Assembly (NCBI GenBank): GCA_020632995.1
Contig: JACKEN010000001.1
Location: forward strand, 590,001-654,000
From: Deltaproteobacteria bacterium
GTDB lineage: Bacteria > Myxococcota > Kuafuiibacteriia > Kuafuiibacteriales > Kuafuiibacteriaceae
Direction of reading: 5' to 3'
Length of the DNA: 64,000 nucleotides
How positions within the stretch are numbered: position 1 is the stretch's first letter; every line of letters starts with the position of its first letter. Shown one piece after another: positions 9,414-18,413 of the stretch. Both the position numbers and the translations under genes were made by a program. The notes under the pieces were generated by a model. It saw nothing but the letters and a program-made list of their open reading frames with translations, was not told where the DNA came from and made no database searches.

Positions 9414-11165
9414 ATGACCCGCCCGGATCAGCTCTTCGACCCCAACAGCCTGGAGGCGATGCTCACCCGCACGGTCCAGGCCGAGGGCGGGCAGCGGATC
9501 ATGCTCCTCCTGGCCGGCGCGGTGCGCGCGATCAGCCCCGAGGTGCGGCTCCGGGTCGGGCCTGGTCGCACCGTGAGCGTGCGGGCGGGCCCGCGAGACG
9601 GGATCCGGGCGCTCGGGCTCGCGTTCCTGGCCGACACCGGGCGCCTGGAGTCCGGGCCGGATCCGGTGCCGCGTCAGGGGTCGAGCGGAAAGCCGCTCGC
9701 GCTCCTCCTCACCGAGGCGCGGACCTGGGCCGCGAGCGTCCGCGAGCACCTGACCCCGCTCGGGGGGCTCGCCGCGATCCTGCGCTCTTCCGCCGCCAGC
9801 GCGGGCGCGCTCGGCGCGGCGCCCGACGTGGTCCAGCAGGTGGCGCAGCTGGTGGACGGGCGGCGCTCGGTCGCGCTGCTCCTGGCGGACTCGGGGCTGG
9901 ACGAGCTCCTCACCGCGCGCATCCTGGCCCGCCTGGTCCAGGACGGGGTGCTGGAGGTCCTGGGCCCCGACGACGCCGCGGATCCGCTCCTGCCGCCGCC
10001 TCGCCTCGAGAGCGCGCAGTTCACCATGCCGCGCTCGGGCTGGGGGCAGACCTCCGCCCTCCCCGAGGAGGACGCGAACGAGTTCGAGGGCCAGGCGGTG
10101 GCCACCGACATCCGCGGCTGGCTGGCCGACGAGGTGCCGCCAGCGACCTTGCTGTCGGACGACGCGTTCGTGCAGGCGTACGGCGACGAGCGCCCCAAGC
10201 CCGCCACCCCGGTGACGCCGAGCCAGGCCCCCACGCGGGCGCCGACCCCCTCCCGGCCCCCGGCCGCGACCGCGCGGGCGAGCGCGGCGCCGGTCGCGCC
10301 GGCACCGAAGGCGCATGCTCCGGCGACGCGTGAGCCCTTGCCACCGACTGCGCCTCCGCCTGCCCCCGCCGCGCCTGCGCCGGTCGGGGCCACGCCGACG
10401 GCGGCGATATCGACCGAACCTGCGCCTGCACCCGAGCGTCGCGTGGCCCCCACCCGCTCCGACTCCGCGGCCCGGATCCGGGCCGGCGTGCCGTACTCGA
10501 CCCGCACCCCGCACCCGGCGGAGGACGACGACGACGTGTTCCGCGAGGCGGGGGTCGGCGGCTCGCGGGTGGCGATAGGGGTCGGTGCGGTCGCGCTGCT
10601 CTTCGTGGTGCTCGCCGCCGCGGCGCTGCTCCGGTCGGGCGACCAACCGCCGCCGGGGGAGGACGCGGGGCTCCCGATGATCCCCGTCCGCACCGCCACC
10701 GTGGCCACGTCTTCGGTGGCGACCGCCACCGTGGCGACCGCGACGGTGGCCGAGCCCGCCCCGGCGCCGGACGGCTTGCGCCCCACCGTGGCCGGCCCCG
10801 ACGCGCCCGAGGACGTGCGTGAGGCGGAGTCCCTCGTCGAGGCGGAGCGCTACCACGACGCGGAGCGGCTCCTCAGGCAGCTCCGTGCAACCCGGCCTGC
10901 AGATCCCGCCGTCTTCATCCTGAGCGGGATGGTCTACGTCGACACCAACCGCCTGGGGGCGGCGGGGCACATGGCGGATCAAGCGCTGGCCCTGGATCGG
11001 CGCTCGTTCCGGGCCTGGGTGCTGAAGGGCTCGGTGCTCCAGTTCCAGCGTCGGGACCAGCAGGCCCTCGAGGCCTACCAGCGCGCGCTGGTGCTCGGCC
11101 CGAGCCACCCGATGAGCGACGAGATCCGCGCCCTGGTGTCGCAGCTCGAACGCAAGGTGCGTTGA
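9414..11165 (+). CDS. membrane protein with DUF4388-like N-terminus and TPR C-terminus
   Basis: The 583-aa protein has a cytosolic N-terminal ~200 residues resembling DUF4388/PatA-type regulatory domains (the stretch around LLLADSGLDELLTARILARL is typical), then a long Pro/Ala-rich linker (about 260-345). One transmembrane helix at about 386-406 and a short T/V/A repeat follow, then TPR-like helical repeats (about 465-575). The layout suggests a signalling protein that passes information to a periplasmic or protein-protein interaction domain. The exact function is unknown. Confidence 0.8.
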   Translation: MTRPDQLFDPNSLEAMLTRTVQAEGGQRIMLLLAGAVRAISPEVRLRVGPGRTVSVRAGPRDGIRALGLAFLADTGRLESGPDPVPRQGSSGKPLALLLTEARTWAASVREHLTPLGGLAAILRSSAASAGALGAAPDVVQQVAQLVDGRRSVALLLADSGLDELLTARILARLVQDGVLEVLGPDDAADPLLPPPRLESAQFTMPRSGWGQTSALPEEDANEFEGQAVATDIRGWLADEVPPATLLSDDAFVQAYGDERPKPATPVTPSQAPTRAPTPSRPPAATARASAAPVAPAPKAHAPATREPLPPTAPPPAPAAPAPVGATPTAAISTEPAPAPERRVAPTRSDSAARIRAGVPYSTRTPHPAEDDDDVFREAGVGGSRVAIGVGAVALLFVVLAAAALLRSGDQPPPGEDAGLPMIPVRTATVATSSVATATVATATVAEPAPAPDGLRPTVAGPDAPEDVREAESLVEAERYHDAERLLRQLRATRPADPAVFILSGMVYVDTNRLGAAGHMADQALALDRRSFRAWVLKGSVLQFQRRDQQALEAYQRALVLGPSHPMSDEIRALVSQLERKVR

Positions 11166-11177
11166 CGGCGGGTCCGC

Positions 11178-11882
11178 TCAGTAGAGGACGCTGATGAGCC
11201 GCAGGGGCTCGGGGGGGGCGGGCGGGGCGGTCGCGGCCCGCTCACCCGCCGCGGCGAGGGCCAGCAGGCGATCCTCGGGCGCCCCCGCCTCGGCCTCCCG
11301 GAGCGCGGTCGCGACCAGGATCCGCACCTGCTTGCGCAGGAAGCCGTCCGCGGTGAGCAGCACCGCCCAGGCCGGGCGCTCACCCTCGTGCGCGGGCAAC
11401 AGACGCGCCTCGCTGAGGCGACGGACGGTGGACTGGCCGGGCCGGGTGTCTCGGGCGAAGGCCGAGAAGCAGCGCCGGCCGACGAGCGGGGCGAGGAGCC
11501 TGTCCACCCGTCGGACCAGCGCGGGGTCGAGGTCGGGGAGGAGGTAGGCGTAGCGGCGGCCGGTGGCCGAGAAGCCAGCGTGGAAGGCCCGCGGCACCAC
11601 GCGCACCTCGGGGCAGGCGAGGTTGGGGTCGACCCCGTCCAGGGCCTCGCGGAGCGCCTCGGGGGGGAGGGCGGGGCGCAGGCGCAGCGAGATCACCTGG
11701 CCGGTCGCGCTCACCCCGCGGTCGGTGCGGCCGGCCACGGCGAGGGCTCGAGCCTCGGCCGGGAGCAGGGCGAGGGCGGCGCGGACCGCGTCCTCGACCG
11801 TGTAGAGGCCGGGCTGGCGGCTATAGCCGGCGAATCCGGCCCCGGAATAGGCCAGTGTCGCGCGGTAGGTCGCGTCCAACAT
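11178..11882 (-). CDS. truA: tRNA pseudouridine synthase A
   Basis: Modifies U38-U40 in the tRNA anticodon arm. At 234 aa it is shorter than the E. coli enzyme (270). The catalytic motif AGRTDRGVSATGQV (Asp about residue 53) is intact, as are the FHAGFSATGRRYAY segment and a GFLRKQVRILV motif near the C-terminus, where families usually have the FLxxMVR signature. It is divergent from the GYF_2 gene and convergent with the TPR gene. Confidence 0.93.
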   Translation of the reverse strand: MLDATYRATLAYSGAGFAGYSRQPGLYTVEDAVRAALALLPAEARALAVAGRTDRGVSATGQVISLRLRPALPPEALREALDGVDPNLACPEVRVVPRAFHAGFSATGRRYAYLLPDLDPALVRRVDRLLAPLVGRRCFSAFARDTRPGQSTVRRLSEARLLPAHEGERPAWAVLLTADGFLRKQVRILVATALREAEAGAPEDRLLALAAAGERAATAPPAPPEPLRLISVLY

Positions 11883-11909
11883 GGGGGGCTGCTAACATCG
11901 TCGAACCCC

Positions 11910-12920
11910 ATGCCGGCGGACAAGCGAACCGGGATCGCGGACGACGCGGGGGCCTACGAGGATCTTCCCGAGGCGGAGGAGGCGCCAGCGCCGAAGCGGA
12001 GCCCTCGGCCCCGAGCGGGGTCTGGGATCGCGAGCGACGCGAACCTCTTCGAAGGCCTCCTGGAGGAGTCCTCGGACGCCGTCCAGCGGCTGGACTCCCA
12101 GTGGCTGTACCAGGTGCACGGGCAGGTCTTCGGGCCGGTGCGCCCCAAGGAGCTGCTGGAGATGCTCTATCGGGGGGAGATCTCTCCCGACACCCCGATC
12201 TCCCCCGAGGACGGCGACTTCCTGCCGCTCCGGCGCATCGGCGTGTTCCGCACCCACCTCCCGAAGGTCGAGGCCCACAGGAAGGAGCTCGAGGCCCACA
12301 AGGCCCGGGATCAGGCCGAGGCCAAGCGGCGCCTGAAGCGGCGGCTGGGCTGGGCCAGCCTCGCCCTGGTGGTGACGGTGGGCGGGTCGGCGGGCATCGC
12401 GATGTGGGTGCGCTCCAGCCGGGAGGCCGCCGCGGCGGCCGAGAAGGCGGCCAAGGAGGCGAAGCTCAAGGAGGAGCTCGACGCGCTCCTCGCCAGCGTC
12501 ACGATCGAGCCGCCGCTCTTGTCGGTGGTGGACGAGCCGCCCGAGGACACCGGCGGCGGCAAGCGGCCCCGGCGGCGGAAGAAGGGCGTGGCCCGCTTCT
12601 CCGGCGGGTCGGGCACCCCGGCGAGCGGGGAGATCACGAAGAACGAGATCATGCAGGGCATGGCCTCCGCCTTCCCCGGCTTCAAGCAGTGCATCGTGGA
12701 GCAGCTGAAGCGGGACAAGGACTCGGTGCCCGAGCAGATCGTGCTGACCTTCTCGGTGGACAACCAGGGTAAGGCGCAGAACTTCTCCCTGACCGACCGG
12801 TTCCTGCGGAAGTCACAGCTCAAGGACTGCCTCGGCGGCCACATCGCGCGGGTGAGCTGGCGCGCCTACAAGGGTGAGGTCCAGAACATCGAGTATCCGA
12901 TCACCATTGGTCGGCGTTGA
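11910..12920 (+). CDS. membrane protein with GYF_2 domain and AgmX/PglI-like C-terminal domain
   Basis: The 336-aa protein has a GYF_2 domain at about residues 65-115 (WLYQVHGQVFGPV...), a Lys/Arg/Ala-rich segment, one membrane helix (about 146-167), a charged linker, and a C-terminal domain (about 240-336) of the AgmX/PglI type, a TonB-C-like fold. This architecture is seen in myxobacterial gliding/envelope proteins such as AgmX (GltJ). Unlike the paralogue at 14510 it lacks the N-terminal zinc ribbon. A role bridging cytoplasm and periplasm is inferred. Confidence 0.85.
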   Translation: MPADKRTGIADDAGAYEDLPEAEEAPAPKRSPRPRAGSGIASDANLFEGLLEESSDAVQRLDSQWLYQVHGQVFGPVRPKELLEMLYRGEISPDTPISPEDGDFLPLRRIGVFRTHLPKVEAHRKELEAHKARDQAEAKRRLKRRLGWASLALVVTVGGSAGIAMWVRSSREAAAAAEKAAKEAKLKEELDALLASVTIEPPLLSVVDEPPEDTGGGKRPRRRKKGVARFSGGSGTPASGEITKNEIMQGMASAFPGFKQCIVEQLKRDKDSVPEQIVLTFSVDNQGKAQNFSLTDRFLRKSQLKDCLGGHIARVSWRAYKGEVQNIEYPITIGRR

Positions 12921-12966
12921 GACAGGGGGTTTCGGCCGGGCGCGGTTCGGAGTTAGCTTCTAGCTG

Positions 12967-14337
12967 GTGCCCAAGCCCAAGATTGGTGAGATCCTCGTCC
13001 GCCGGAACGCGATCACCGCCGCGGCGCTGAAGGAGGCCCTTCTGGCCCAGGGAGCGTCGCTGCTCCCGCTGGGCTCCACGATGGTGCGCCTGGGGACGGC
13101 CTCCGAGGAGGACGTGGTGCTCGCGCTGGCCGAGCAGCACGGGGTGCCTGGGGTGGTGCTCTCGAAGAGCACGATCCAGTGCGAGGCGCTGGGGCTGGTG
13201 CCGGAGCGCATCGCGTCCGGGCACCGGATCCTGCCCATGGCGGTGGAGGGGGCCACGCTCAAGGTGGCGCTGGCCAACCCGGTGGATCAGGTCCTCCTGG
13301 ACGAGATCGCGTTCGCCTCGGGCAAGAAGACCCTCCCGTTCGTGGCGGTGCGCTCCACCCTGGAGGACGCGGTGCGCCGAGGTTACCGGGCCAAGGGTGA
13401 GGGCGCCGCGCTGAGCCCGGGCGCGGACTGCACCCACGAAGAGGTCCACCTCGAGGTGGTGCAGCCACCGGCGCCCGCCGCCCCCGCGATGGAGCCGGAG
13501 CTCTCCCAGCGGGCCGTCGACGACTTCCCGAAGGCGCCGCCGCCCCGGCCCCGGGCGGACCACGCCAAGCCCCGGGTGCTGGTGGTGGACGACGAGGAGG
13601 CGATCCTCGACATCATCGACCGGGCCCTGACCCACAAGGGGATGGAGGTGGTCCGGGCGACCCGCGGGCGAGAGGCGCTCGATCAGCTCCGGGCTACGAA
13701 CCCGGACATCGTGCTGCTGGACGCGATGCTCCCGGAGATCCACGGCTTCGAGATCTGTGCGCAGATCAAGCGCTCCGAGCAGTACGGGCACATCCCGGTC
13801 ATCATCATCTCGGCCGTCTACACCGGGTGGAACCTCATCCAGGACGTCAAGGCCATGTATCGGGCCGACGACTACATGACCAAGCCGTTCCGGATCATGG
13901 AGCTGGTGCGGAAGGTCGAGGAGACCCTCAGCAAGACCCAGGGCGGGGCCTCGCCCTCGCCCGAGCAGGCGGAGGTGCTCCGGACGGTGGAGGACCAGCT
14001 CCGCCGGGCGGGGGAGGCGGCCAAGGCGGGGCAGCTCGATGAGGCGCTCCAGGCGGCCCAGGCCGCGGTGAAGGCGGATCCCTTCGACGCCCGGGCCCAC
14101 TTCATCCTCGGGACCACCCTCCACCGGGCGGGGCGGGTCTACGAGGCGATCTCGGAGTACGAGCGGGTGGTCGAGCTGGCCCCCTCCCAGTTCAACGCCC
14201 TGAAGAACCTGGCGGTGCTCTACGAGCGCCAGGGCTTCAAGTCGAAGGCGGTGGAGCTCTGGATGCGCGCGCTGAACGCCTCACCTTCCGATGCGGTGCG
14301 CGACACGATCAAGGCGCACCTCATCCAGCTCCTCTGA
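12967..14337 (+). CDS. MshEN - receiver - TPR fusion protein
   Basis: The 456-aa protein has three parts. Residues 1-140 resemble the N-terminal domain of type II secretion/pilus ATPases (MshEN, a known c-di-GMP-binding module; opening KIGEILVRRNAIT). Residues 203-320 form a response-regulator receiver with VLVVDDEE, phospho-acceptor Asp about 252 in LLDAMLPEIHG, and the late Lys in YMTKPF. Residues 345-456 are TPR repeats. It has no output DNA-binding domain or ATPase motor. It likely integrates c-di-GMP and phosphorylation signals to control a protein partner. Start is GTG. Confidence 0.85.
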   Translation: MPKPKIGEILVRRNAITAAALKEALLAQGASLLPLGSTMVRLGTASEEDVVLALAEQHGVPGVVLSKSTIQCEALGLVPERIASGHRILPMAVEGATLKVALANPVDQVLLDEIAFASGKKTLPFVAVRSTLEDAVRRGYRAKGEGAALSPGADCTHEEVHLEVVQPPAPAAPAMEPELSQRAVDDFPKAPPPRPRADHAKPRVLVVDDEEAILDIIDRALTHKGMEVVRATRGREALDQLRATNPDIVLLDAMLPEIHGFEICAQIKRSEQYGHIPVIIISAVYTGWNLIQDVKAMYRADDYMTKPFRIMELVRKVEETLSKTQGGASPSPEQAEVLRTVEDQLRRAGEAAKAGQLDEALQAAQAAVKADPFDARAHFILGTTLHRAGRVYEAISEYERVVELAPSQFNALKNLAVLYERQGFKSKAVELWMRALNASPSDAVRDTIKAHLIQLL

Positions 14338-14509
14338 GCGGGCCTGGCCCGGGGTTTGGTGATCCGCTCCCCCCGCGGCGATTTTCTGGTACCATCGGCG
14401 CCGCGACCGCCGAACGGCCTACGTGATGGCTTGCCCCCGGGCGTTCCATGAACCGACCGATTGAGACGCTGACACAAAGCGTGTAGCGAGCAGGCACCCT
14501 GGGACAGGC

Positions 14510-16255
14510 ATGAAGTTTCTCTGCGGAAGTTGCCGGACGAAGTACCAGATCTCCGACGAGAAGGTCCGGGGGAAGATCCTGACCATCCGCTGCAAGAAGT
14601 GCGGCGCGAAGATCCTGGTGCGCGAGTCGCTGGCCCGAGACGCGGGCGGCGGCACCGCGGTGGCGCCGGTGGCAGACGAGCAGGCGGAGGCGGTGGTCTC
14701 CGAGCGCCGCTCGGTCTCGGCCCGCGCCCAGGGGGGCGGGGCAGCCCTCGCCCACGCCTACGACGAGGCGATGAAGGGCCACGGCGGTGAGCATGACGAC
14801 ATGCCCACCAGCATCGCCCCGGTGCCGGCCAACCTCGAGATCGCCGGGGTCGAGTGGTACGTGGCCATCGACGGCGAGCAGCACGGCCCCTTCGCCTTTC
14901 CCGAGCTGGTGAAGAAGATCAGCGGGGGCGAGATCCTCGGCCGCCACTACGCGTGGCACGACGGGATGGAGAACTGGACCCGGGTCCGCGACGTGAAGGA
15001 CCTGGCCGGCTACCTGCAGCCCACCGGCAAGAAGAAGCCGCCGCCCCCGCCGCCGCCCGGCGCGACGGGCGACGAGGCCGACAAGGTGGTGGACTTCGCC
15101 GAGAAGAAGGCGGAGCGCCAGCGCCAGCTGGGGGCCAGCGCGGTGGCCCCGATGGACTCCGATCTCGAGCAGACCGAGGTGGAGTCACCGGAGGCGGGGG
15201 CGCTGGTGATGCCCTCGACCTCGGAGCGGGCCGAGCAGCTCGACCACGTGCTCAACGAGGCCCTCGGCATCGCGGGCGAGGGCCAGACCGCCCGCGCCGA
15301 GCCCGAGAAGGCGGTGCCGAGCGCGGCCAAGGCCAAGGCGACGATCGAGGACCTCCTGTCCTTCGACAACAACCAGGAGGACATCTTCGCCAACGTGCCC
15401 CGCGCCTCGGACGAGGCCGATCCGCAGCGCGAGTCCACCCGCTTCTTCGTGGCCGCGGCGGGGGTCAACAAGCAGAAGTCCCGGGCCCGCATGGGCCTGG
15501 TGATCGGGCTGGTGATCCTGGCCGGCCTCGGGGCCTTCGTGGGCGCGTGGGCGGCGGGGATCATCGAGGTGAAGATCCCGGGCATCGGCAACCCCTTCCA
15601 CCGCGGCGACACCGTGACCGACGACGACCTGGCCGCCCTCGGGGCGGAGGACGTCGAGGATCCCGACGCGCTCAAGAAGATGCTGGAGGGGGTGAAGGAC
15701 CCCGCCAGGCGCAAGGCGATCGTGCAGACCCAGCGGCGCAAGTCCTCCGCGACCAAGACCACCGCTGGCGCCACCAACGACTACGTGGACGACGGCTCCG
15801 GGCAGGGCTCCGGCAGCGGCGGGCCCCGGGGCGAGACCGGGGCCGAGGCCCTGGCGCTCGAGGGTGACCTCAGCACCAGCGGCGGCGGCCGCGCCGCGGG
15901 GGTCGGTGACGCGCGCCTGCCCGGCTCGGGCATCGAGGACGTGGTCCCGGTCGACCAGAAGACGCTGAGCCAGGACGCGATCACCGCGGTGATCAACGCC
16001 CGCAAGAAGTCGGTGTCGATCTGCTACGAGCAGTCGTTGCGCGGCCGCGAGGATCTGCGAGGCAAGCTCGAGGTGAAGGTCACCGTGCAGCCCGACGGGA
16101 AGGTGTCCAAGACGTCGGTCGAGACCACCGCCTTCAAGGGCAGCAAGGTGGGGCTGTGCGTGGCCGACAAGATCAAGGACTGGCGCTTCCCGAGCTTCGA
16201 GGGCGAGCCGCAGCAGATCGTTGTGCCCTTCGTTCTCGAGAAGCAGTCGTACTAG
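14510..16255 (+). CDS. AgmX/GltJ-like protein (zinc ribbon, GYF_2, membrane helix, AgmX/PglI C-domain)
   Basis: The 581-aa protein begins with an MJ0042-type zinc ribbon (Cys5, Cys8, Cys28, Cys31), then a GYF_2 domain (about 115-165, WYVAIDGEQHGPF). A Pro-rich linker, a transmembrane helix (about 327-350) and a C-terminal AgmX/PglI domain (about 486-581, containing VSICYEQSLRGREDL) follow. The layout matches AgmX (GltJ) of Myxococcus, which links the Agl/Glt gliding machinery across the inner membrane. No glt/agl genes are adjacent, so the role here is inferred from architecture only. Confidence 0.87.
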   Translation: MKFLCGSCRTKYQISDEKVRGKILTIRCKKCGAKILVRESLARDAGGGTAVAPVADEQAEAVVSERRSVSARAQGGGAALAHAYDEAMKGHGGEHDDMPTSIAPVPANLEIAGVEWYVAIDGEQHGPFAFPELVKKISGGEILGRHYAWHDGMENWTRVRDVKDLAGYLQPTGKKKPPPPPPPGATGDEADKVVDFAEKKAERQRQLGASAVAPMDSDLEQTEVESPEAGALVMPSTSERAEQLDHVLNEALGIAGEGQTARAEPEKAVPSAAKAKATIEDLLSFDNNQEDIFANVPRASDEADPQRESTRFFVAAAGVNKQKSRARMGLVIGLVILAGLGAFVGAWAAGIIEVKIPGIGNPFHRGDTVTDDDLAALGAEDVEDPDALKKMLEGVKDPARRKAIVQTQRRKSSATKTTAGATNDYVDDGSGQGSGSGGPRGETGAEALALEGDLSTSGGGRAAGVGDARLPGSGIEDVVPVDQKTLSQDAITAVINARKKSVSICYEQSLRGREDLRGKLEVKVTVQPDGKVSKTSVETTAFKGSKVGLCVADKIKDWRFPSFEGEPQQIVVPFVLEKQSY

Positions 16256-16310
16256 GGTCCCGGGTCCCGGGTCCCGGGTCCCGGGTCCCGGGTCCCGGGC
16301 CGGGGGCCCC
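16255..16310 (+). repeat. six tandem GGGTCCC heptamers plus GC-rich tail
   Basis: Six exact copies of GGGTCCC run from 16255 to 16296 and are followed by GGGCCGGGGGCCCCC. The array begins in the last base of the preceding stop codon. Each unit is nearly palindromic, so the transcript could fold strongly and act as a terminator. Related sequence (TCCCGGGCCGGGGGCC) recurs at 21126-21141. Confidence 0.85.
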
Positions 16311-16384
16311 CATCTCTGCGGGCTGACGCCCGCTGCGCATACCAGAGGATCGACAGCGGCCCTGGCTCGTGGTGAGGTGGCGCG

Positions 16385-17830
16385 GTGTCCGAGTCCGTGC
16401 ACGAGGAACAGGCCCAATCGGAGCCTGAGGCGCCGCCTCCCGATGCCGGTCCTGCGGTCAGCGCGGAGGTCTGGGCCGCCCTGTTTCGCGGCGATCTGAG
16501 CCGCGCGGAGGCCGCGCTGAGCCCCTGCCGGGGTGAGGCCGCGGCGGCGCTCTGGATGGAGGTGGGTGAGGCGGCCTCGGGCCTCGGTCTGGGTGTGCAG
16601 GCGCGGCTGGCCTTCGCGCGCGCGGCGGAGGCGGATCCCGGTCATGCGCAGGTCGCCCTGCAGTCACTGGCTCGGGTGGCGGCGGGGGAGGGGGCGCACC
16701 GTGAGTACGCCAAGGCCCTGGTCTCGGCCGGCCGGGTGAGCGGCCTGCCGACGGAGCCCGAGGACCGGGCCGAGGCGCTCGCCGCGGTGGGCTTCGCCCA
16801 GCTCCGGGCGCGGCGCATCGAGGAGGCGCGGACCTGGCTGGCCGACGCGGTGCGGGCCGACCCCCGCCGCTGGGACGCGCGCACCGCCCTCGTGCGCATG
16901 TGCGCTGAGGACGGCGACACCCTCGGGGTCGATCGCTGGGTGAGCGGGGCGCCGGAGCCTCCCGCGGCGGCCGGAGGCTGGTGGATGGCCCGGGGTGACG
17001 CGGCCCGGCTGGCCGGGGACGCGGAGCAGGCGGAGCGCTTCTACCGCGCGGCGGCGGAGGCCGACGCGCTGGCCTGCGAGCCGGCGGAGGCGCTGGTGCG
17101 GCTGGGCATGGACGGCATCCGGAGCGGCACCGGGGATCTCGCCCGGGCCGAGGGCCGGGTCGACCAGGGGCTGGAGGGTCTCATGCGGCGCGCCCTCGCC
17201 GCCCGCCACGCGGATCGTGGCTTCGTGGCTGCGGCCTGCCTGGTGGGCCGGGGCGCGGCAGGGCCGGAGGTCCGCCGGGCCTACCTCGCGTGGCGGGGCG
17301 CGCTCCGGGCGCGGCCTCGCGGCGCGCCGGGCCCCCGCTGGGTGCGGACCTGGCTCGGCACGGCGGGCCACCCGGTGGAGGCGCCGGAGCTCGGCGCCGC
17401 CCTCGCCGCGCCGCACCCCGAGGTCCTCGCGGATCTGGGCCTCTTGTTCGGGGTCCGCGCGCCCGAGTTCCGTCGCGCGCCCCGCTGGTGGGCGGGGGAC
17501 GGCCGGGTGGGGGTCCCAGAGGGCGCCGCCCCGAGCCCGCGCGGGGCGCGCTTCTGGCTGGCCCGCGCCTACGCCGCGCTGGTGGAGCCGAGCCTGGCCG
17601 AAGGGCTGGACGATGCGGCGGAGCCGCCCTCCGCCGCGACGCGGATCCTGGATCGGGCGGGGCTGGTCGCGGTGGGGGATCCCGCGGTGGCCCTGGCCGA
17701 GGTCGGGGCGATGGGGACCCGCGGGCGTGACCTGGTGACCTTCGCGTTGTCCCGCCCGTTCCTCGAGCTGCGGGCGGCGTTGGGGCTGGCGGTGGAGGCC
17801 CCGTTGCCAAAGCCCCCGTTCGGGAAGTAG
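16385..17830 (+). CDS. TPR-repeat protein of unknown function
   Basis: The 481-aa, very Ala/Arg-rich product has helical repeats of TPR type from about residue 30 to 240 (for example ARLAFARAAEADPGHAQVALQSL and AWRGALRARP-like segments). The C-terminal 200 residues have no recognised domain. There is no signal peptide. It starts with GTG and ends 11 nt before the BMC vertex genes; it could be cotranscribed with them, but nothing in it resembles a microcompartment protein. Confidence 0.75.
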   Translation: MSESVHEEQAQSEPEAPPPDAGPAVSAEVWAALFRGDLSRAEAALSPCRGEAAAALWMEVGEAASGLGLGVQARLAFARAAEADPGHAQVALQSLARVAAGEGAHREYAKALVSAGRVSGLPTEPEDRAEALAAVGFAQLRARRIEEARTWLADAVRADPRRWDARTALVRMCAEDGDTLGVDRWVSGAPEPPAAAGGWWMARGDAARLAGDAEQAERFYRAAAEADALACEPAEALVRLGMDGIRSGTGDLARAEGRVDQGLEGLMRRALAARHADRGFVAAACLVGRGAAGPEVRRAYLAWRGALRARPRGAPGPRWVRTWLGTAGHPVEAPELGAALAAPHPEVLADLGLLFGVRAPEFRRAPRWWAGDGRVGVPEGAAPSPRGARFWLARAYAALVEPSLAEGLDDAAEPPSAATRILDRAGLVAVGDPAVALAEVGAMGTRGRDLVTFALSRPFLELRAALGLAVEAPLPKPPFGK

Positions 17831-17841
17831 GAGGAGCCGAT

Positions 17842-18120
17842 TTGTTCTTGGCGCGGGTAGTCGGCTCGGTGGTGGCCACGGTGAAGTACGAGGGCCTCGA
17901 GGGGGCGAAGCTCCTCCTCGTGGCGCCCCTGGACAAGAACGGCCAGGCGAAGCCGGGCGCGTACATCGTGGCGTGCGACGAGGCCCAGTCGGGCCCGGGC
18001 GACACCGTGTTCTGCGTGTCCGCGCGCGAGGCCTCTCACGCGCTGCCGGTGCGCTTCGTGCCGGTGGACGCGGCGATCGTCGGGGTGGTGGATCGCGCGG
18101 ACCGCGAGGTGATCCTGTGA
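17842..18120 (+). CDS. bacterial microcompartment vertex protein (BMC-P, EutN/CcmL family), copy 1
   Basis: A 92-aa pentamer-forming shell protein that would cap the vertices of an icosahedral microcompartment. It has the family N-terminus FLARVVGSVVATVKYEGLEG, the KLLLVAPLD strand, an AYIVACDEAQSGPGDTVF middle and the end DAAIVGVVDRADREVIL. It starts with TTG, preceded by GGAGGAG 6-11 nt upstream, which decides the start. Its last bases overlap the start of the second vertex gene by 4 bp, so the two are translationally coupled. Confidence 0.94.
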   Translation: MFLARVVGSVVATVKYEGLEGAKLLLVAPLDKNGQAKPGAYIVACDEAQSGPGDTVFCVSAREASHALPVRFVPVDAAIVGVVDRADREVIL

Positions 18121-18413
18121 TCCTCGGGCGGGTCACCGGCACCGTGGTGAGCACGGTGAAGCACCCCGCGTACGAGGGCCACAAGCTCTTGATGGTGACG
18201 CCGGTGGACGAGCACGGGCGCCGCGCGGGCGACGACTTCCTCGCGGTGGACTCCGCCCAGGCCGGGGCCGGGGACACCGTGCTGGTCCTCAAGGAGGGCA
18301 ACGGGGTCCGCCAGATCCTCGTCGGTGACCCCACCGCGGTGCTGCCGATCCTCGAGACGATCGTGGCGGTGGTGGACCTCGTGCAGGTGGCGCCGGCTGG
18401 AGGCGAGCGGTGA
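18117..18413 (+). CDS. bacterial microcompartment vertex protein (BMC-P, EutN/CcmL family), copy 2
   Basis: The 98-aa protein starts at GTG within the 4-bp overlap GTGA. It is clearly homologous to copy 1: ILGRVTGTVVSTVKHPAYEG, KLLMVTPVDEHG, DFLAVDSAQAGAGDTVLVL and ETIVAVVDLVQV. Differences at the tip loop and C-terminus suggest a distinct vertex, as in loci with several BMC-P paralogues. It overlaps the class II aldolase start by 4 bp. No shell hexamer (BMC-H) or trimer (BMC-T) gene was found in the window. Confidence 0.94.
   Translation: MILGRVTGTVVSTVKHPAYEGHKLLMVTPVDEHGRRAGDDFLAVDSAQAGAGDTVLVLKEGNGVRQILVGDPTAVLPILETIVAVVDLVQVAPAGGER

Noticed and set aside
8637..11108. 823-codon minus-strand frame extending from the glutaredoxin-like gene
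   Set aside because: Only the last 230 codons look like protein and begin with a lipoprotein signal. The rest is the shadow of the plus-strand TPR gene.
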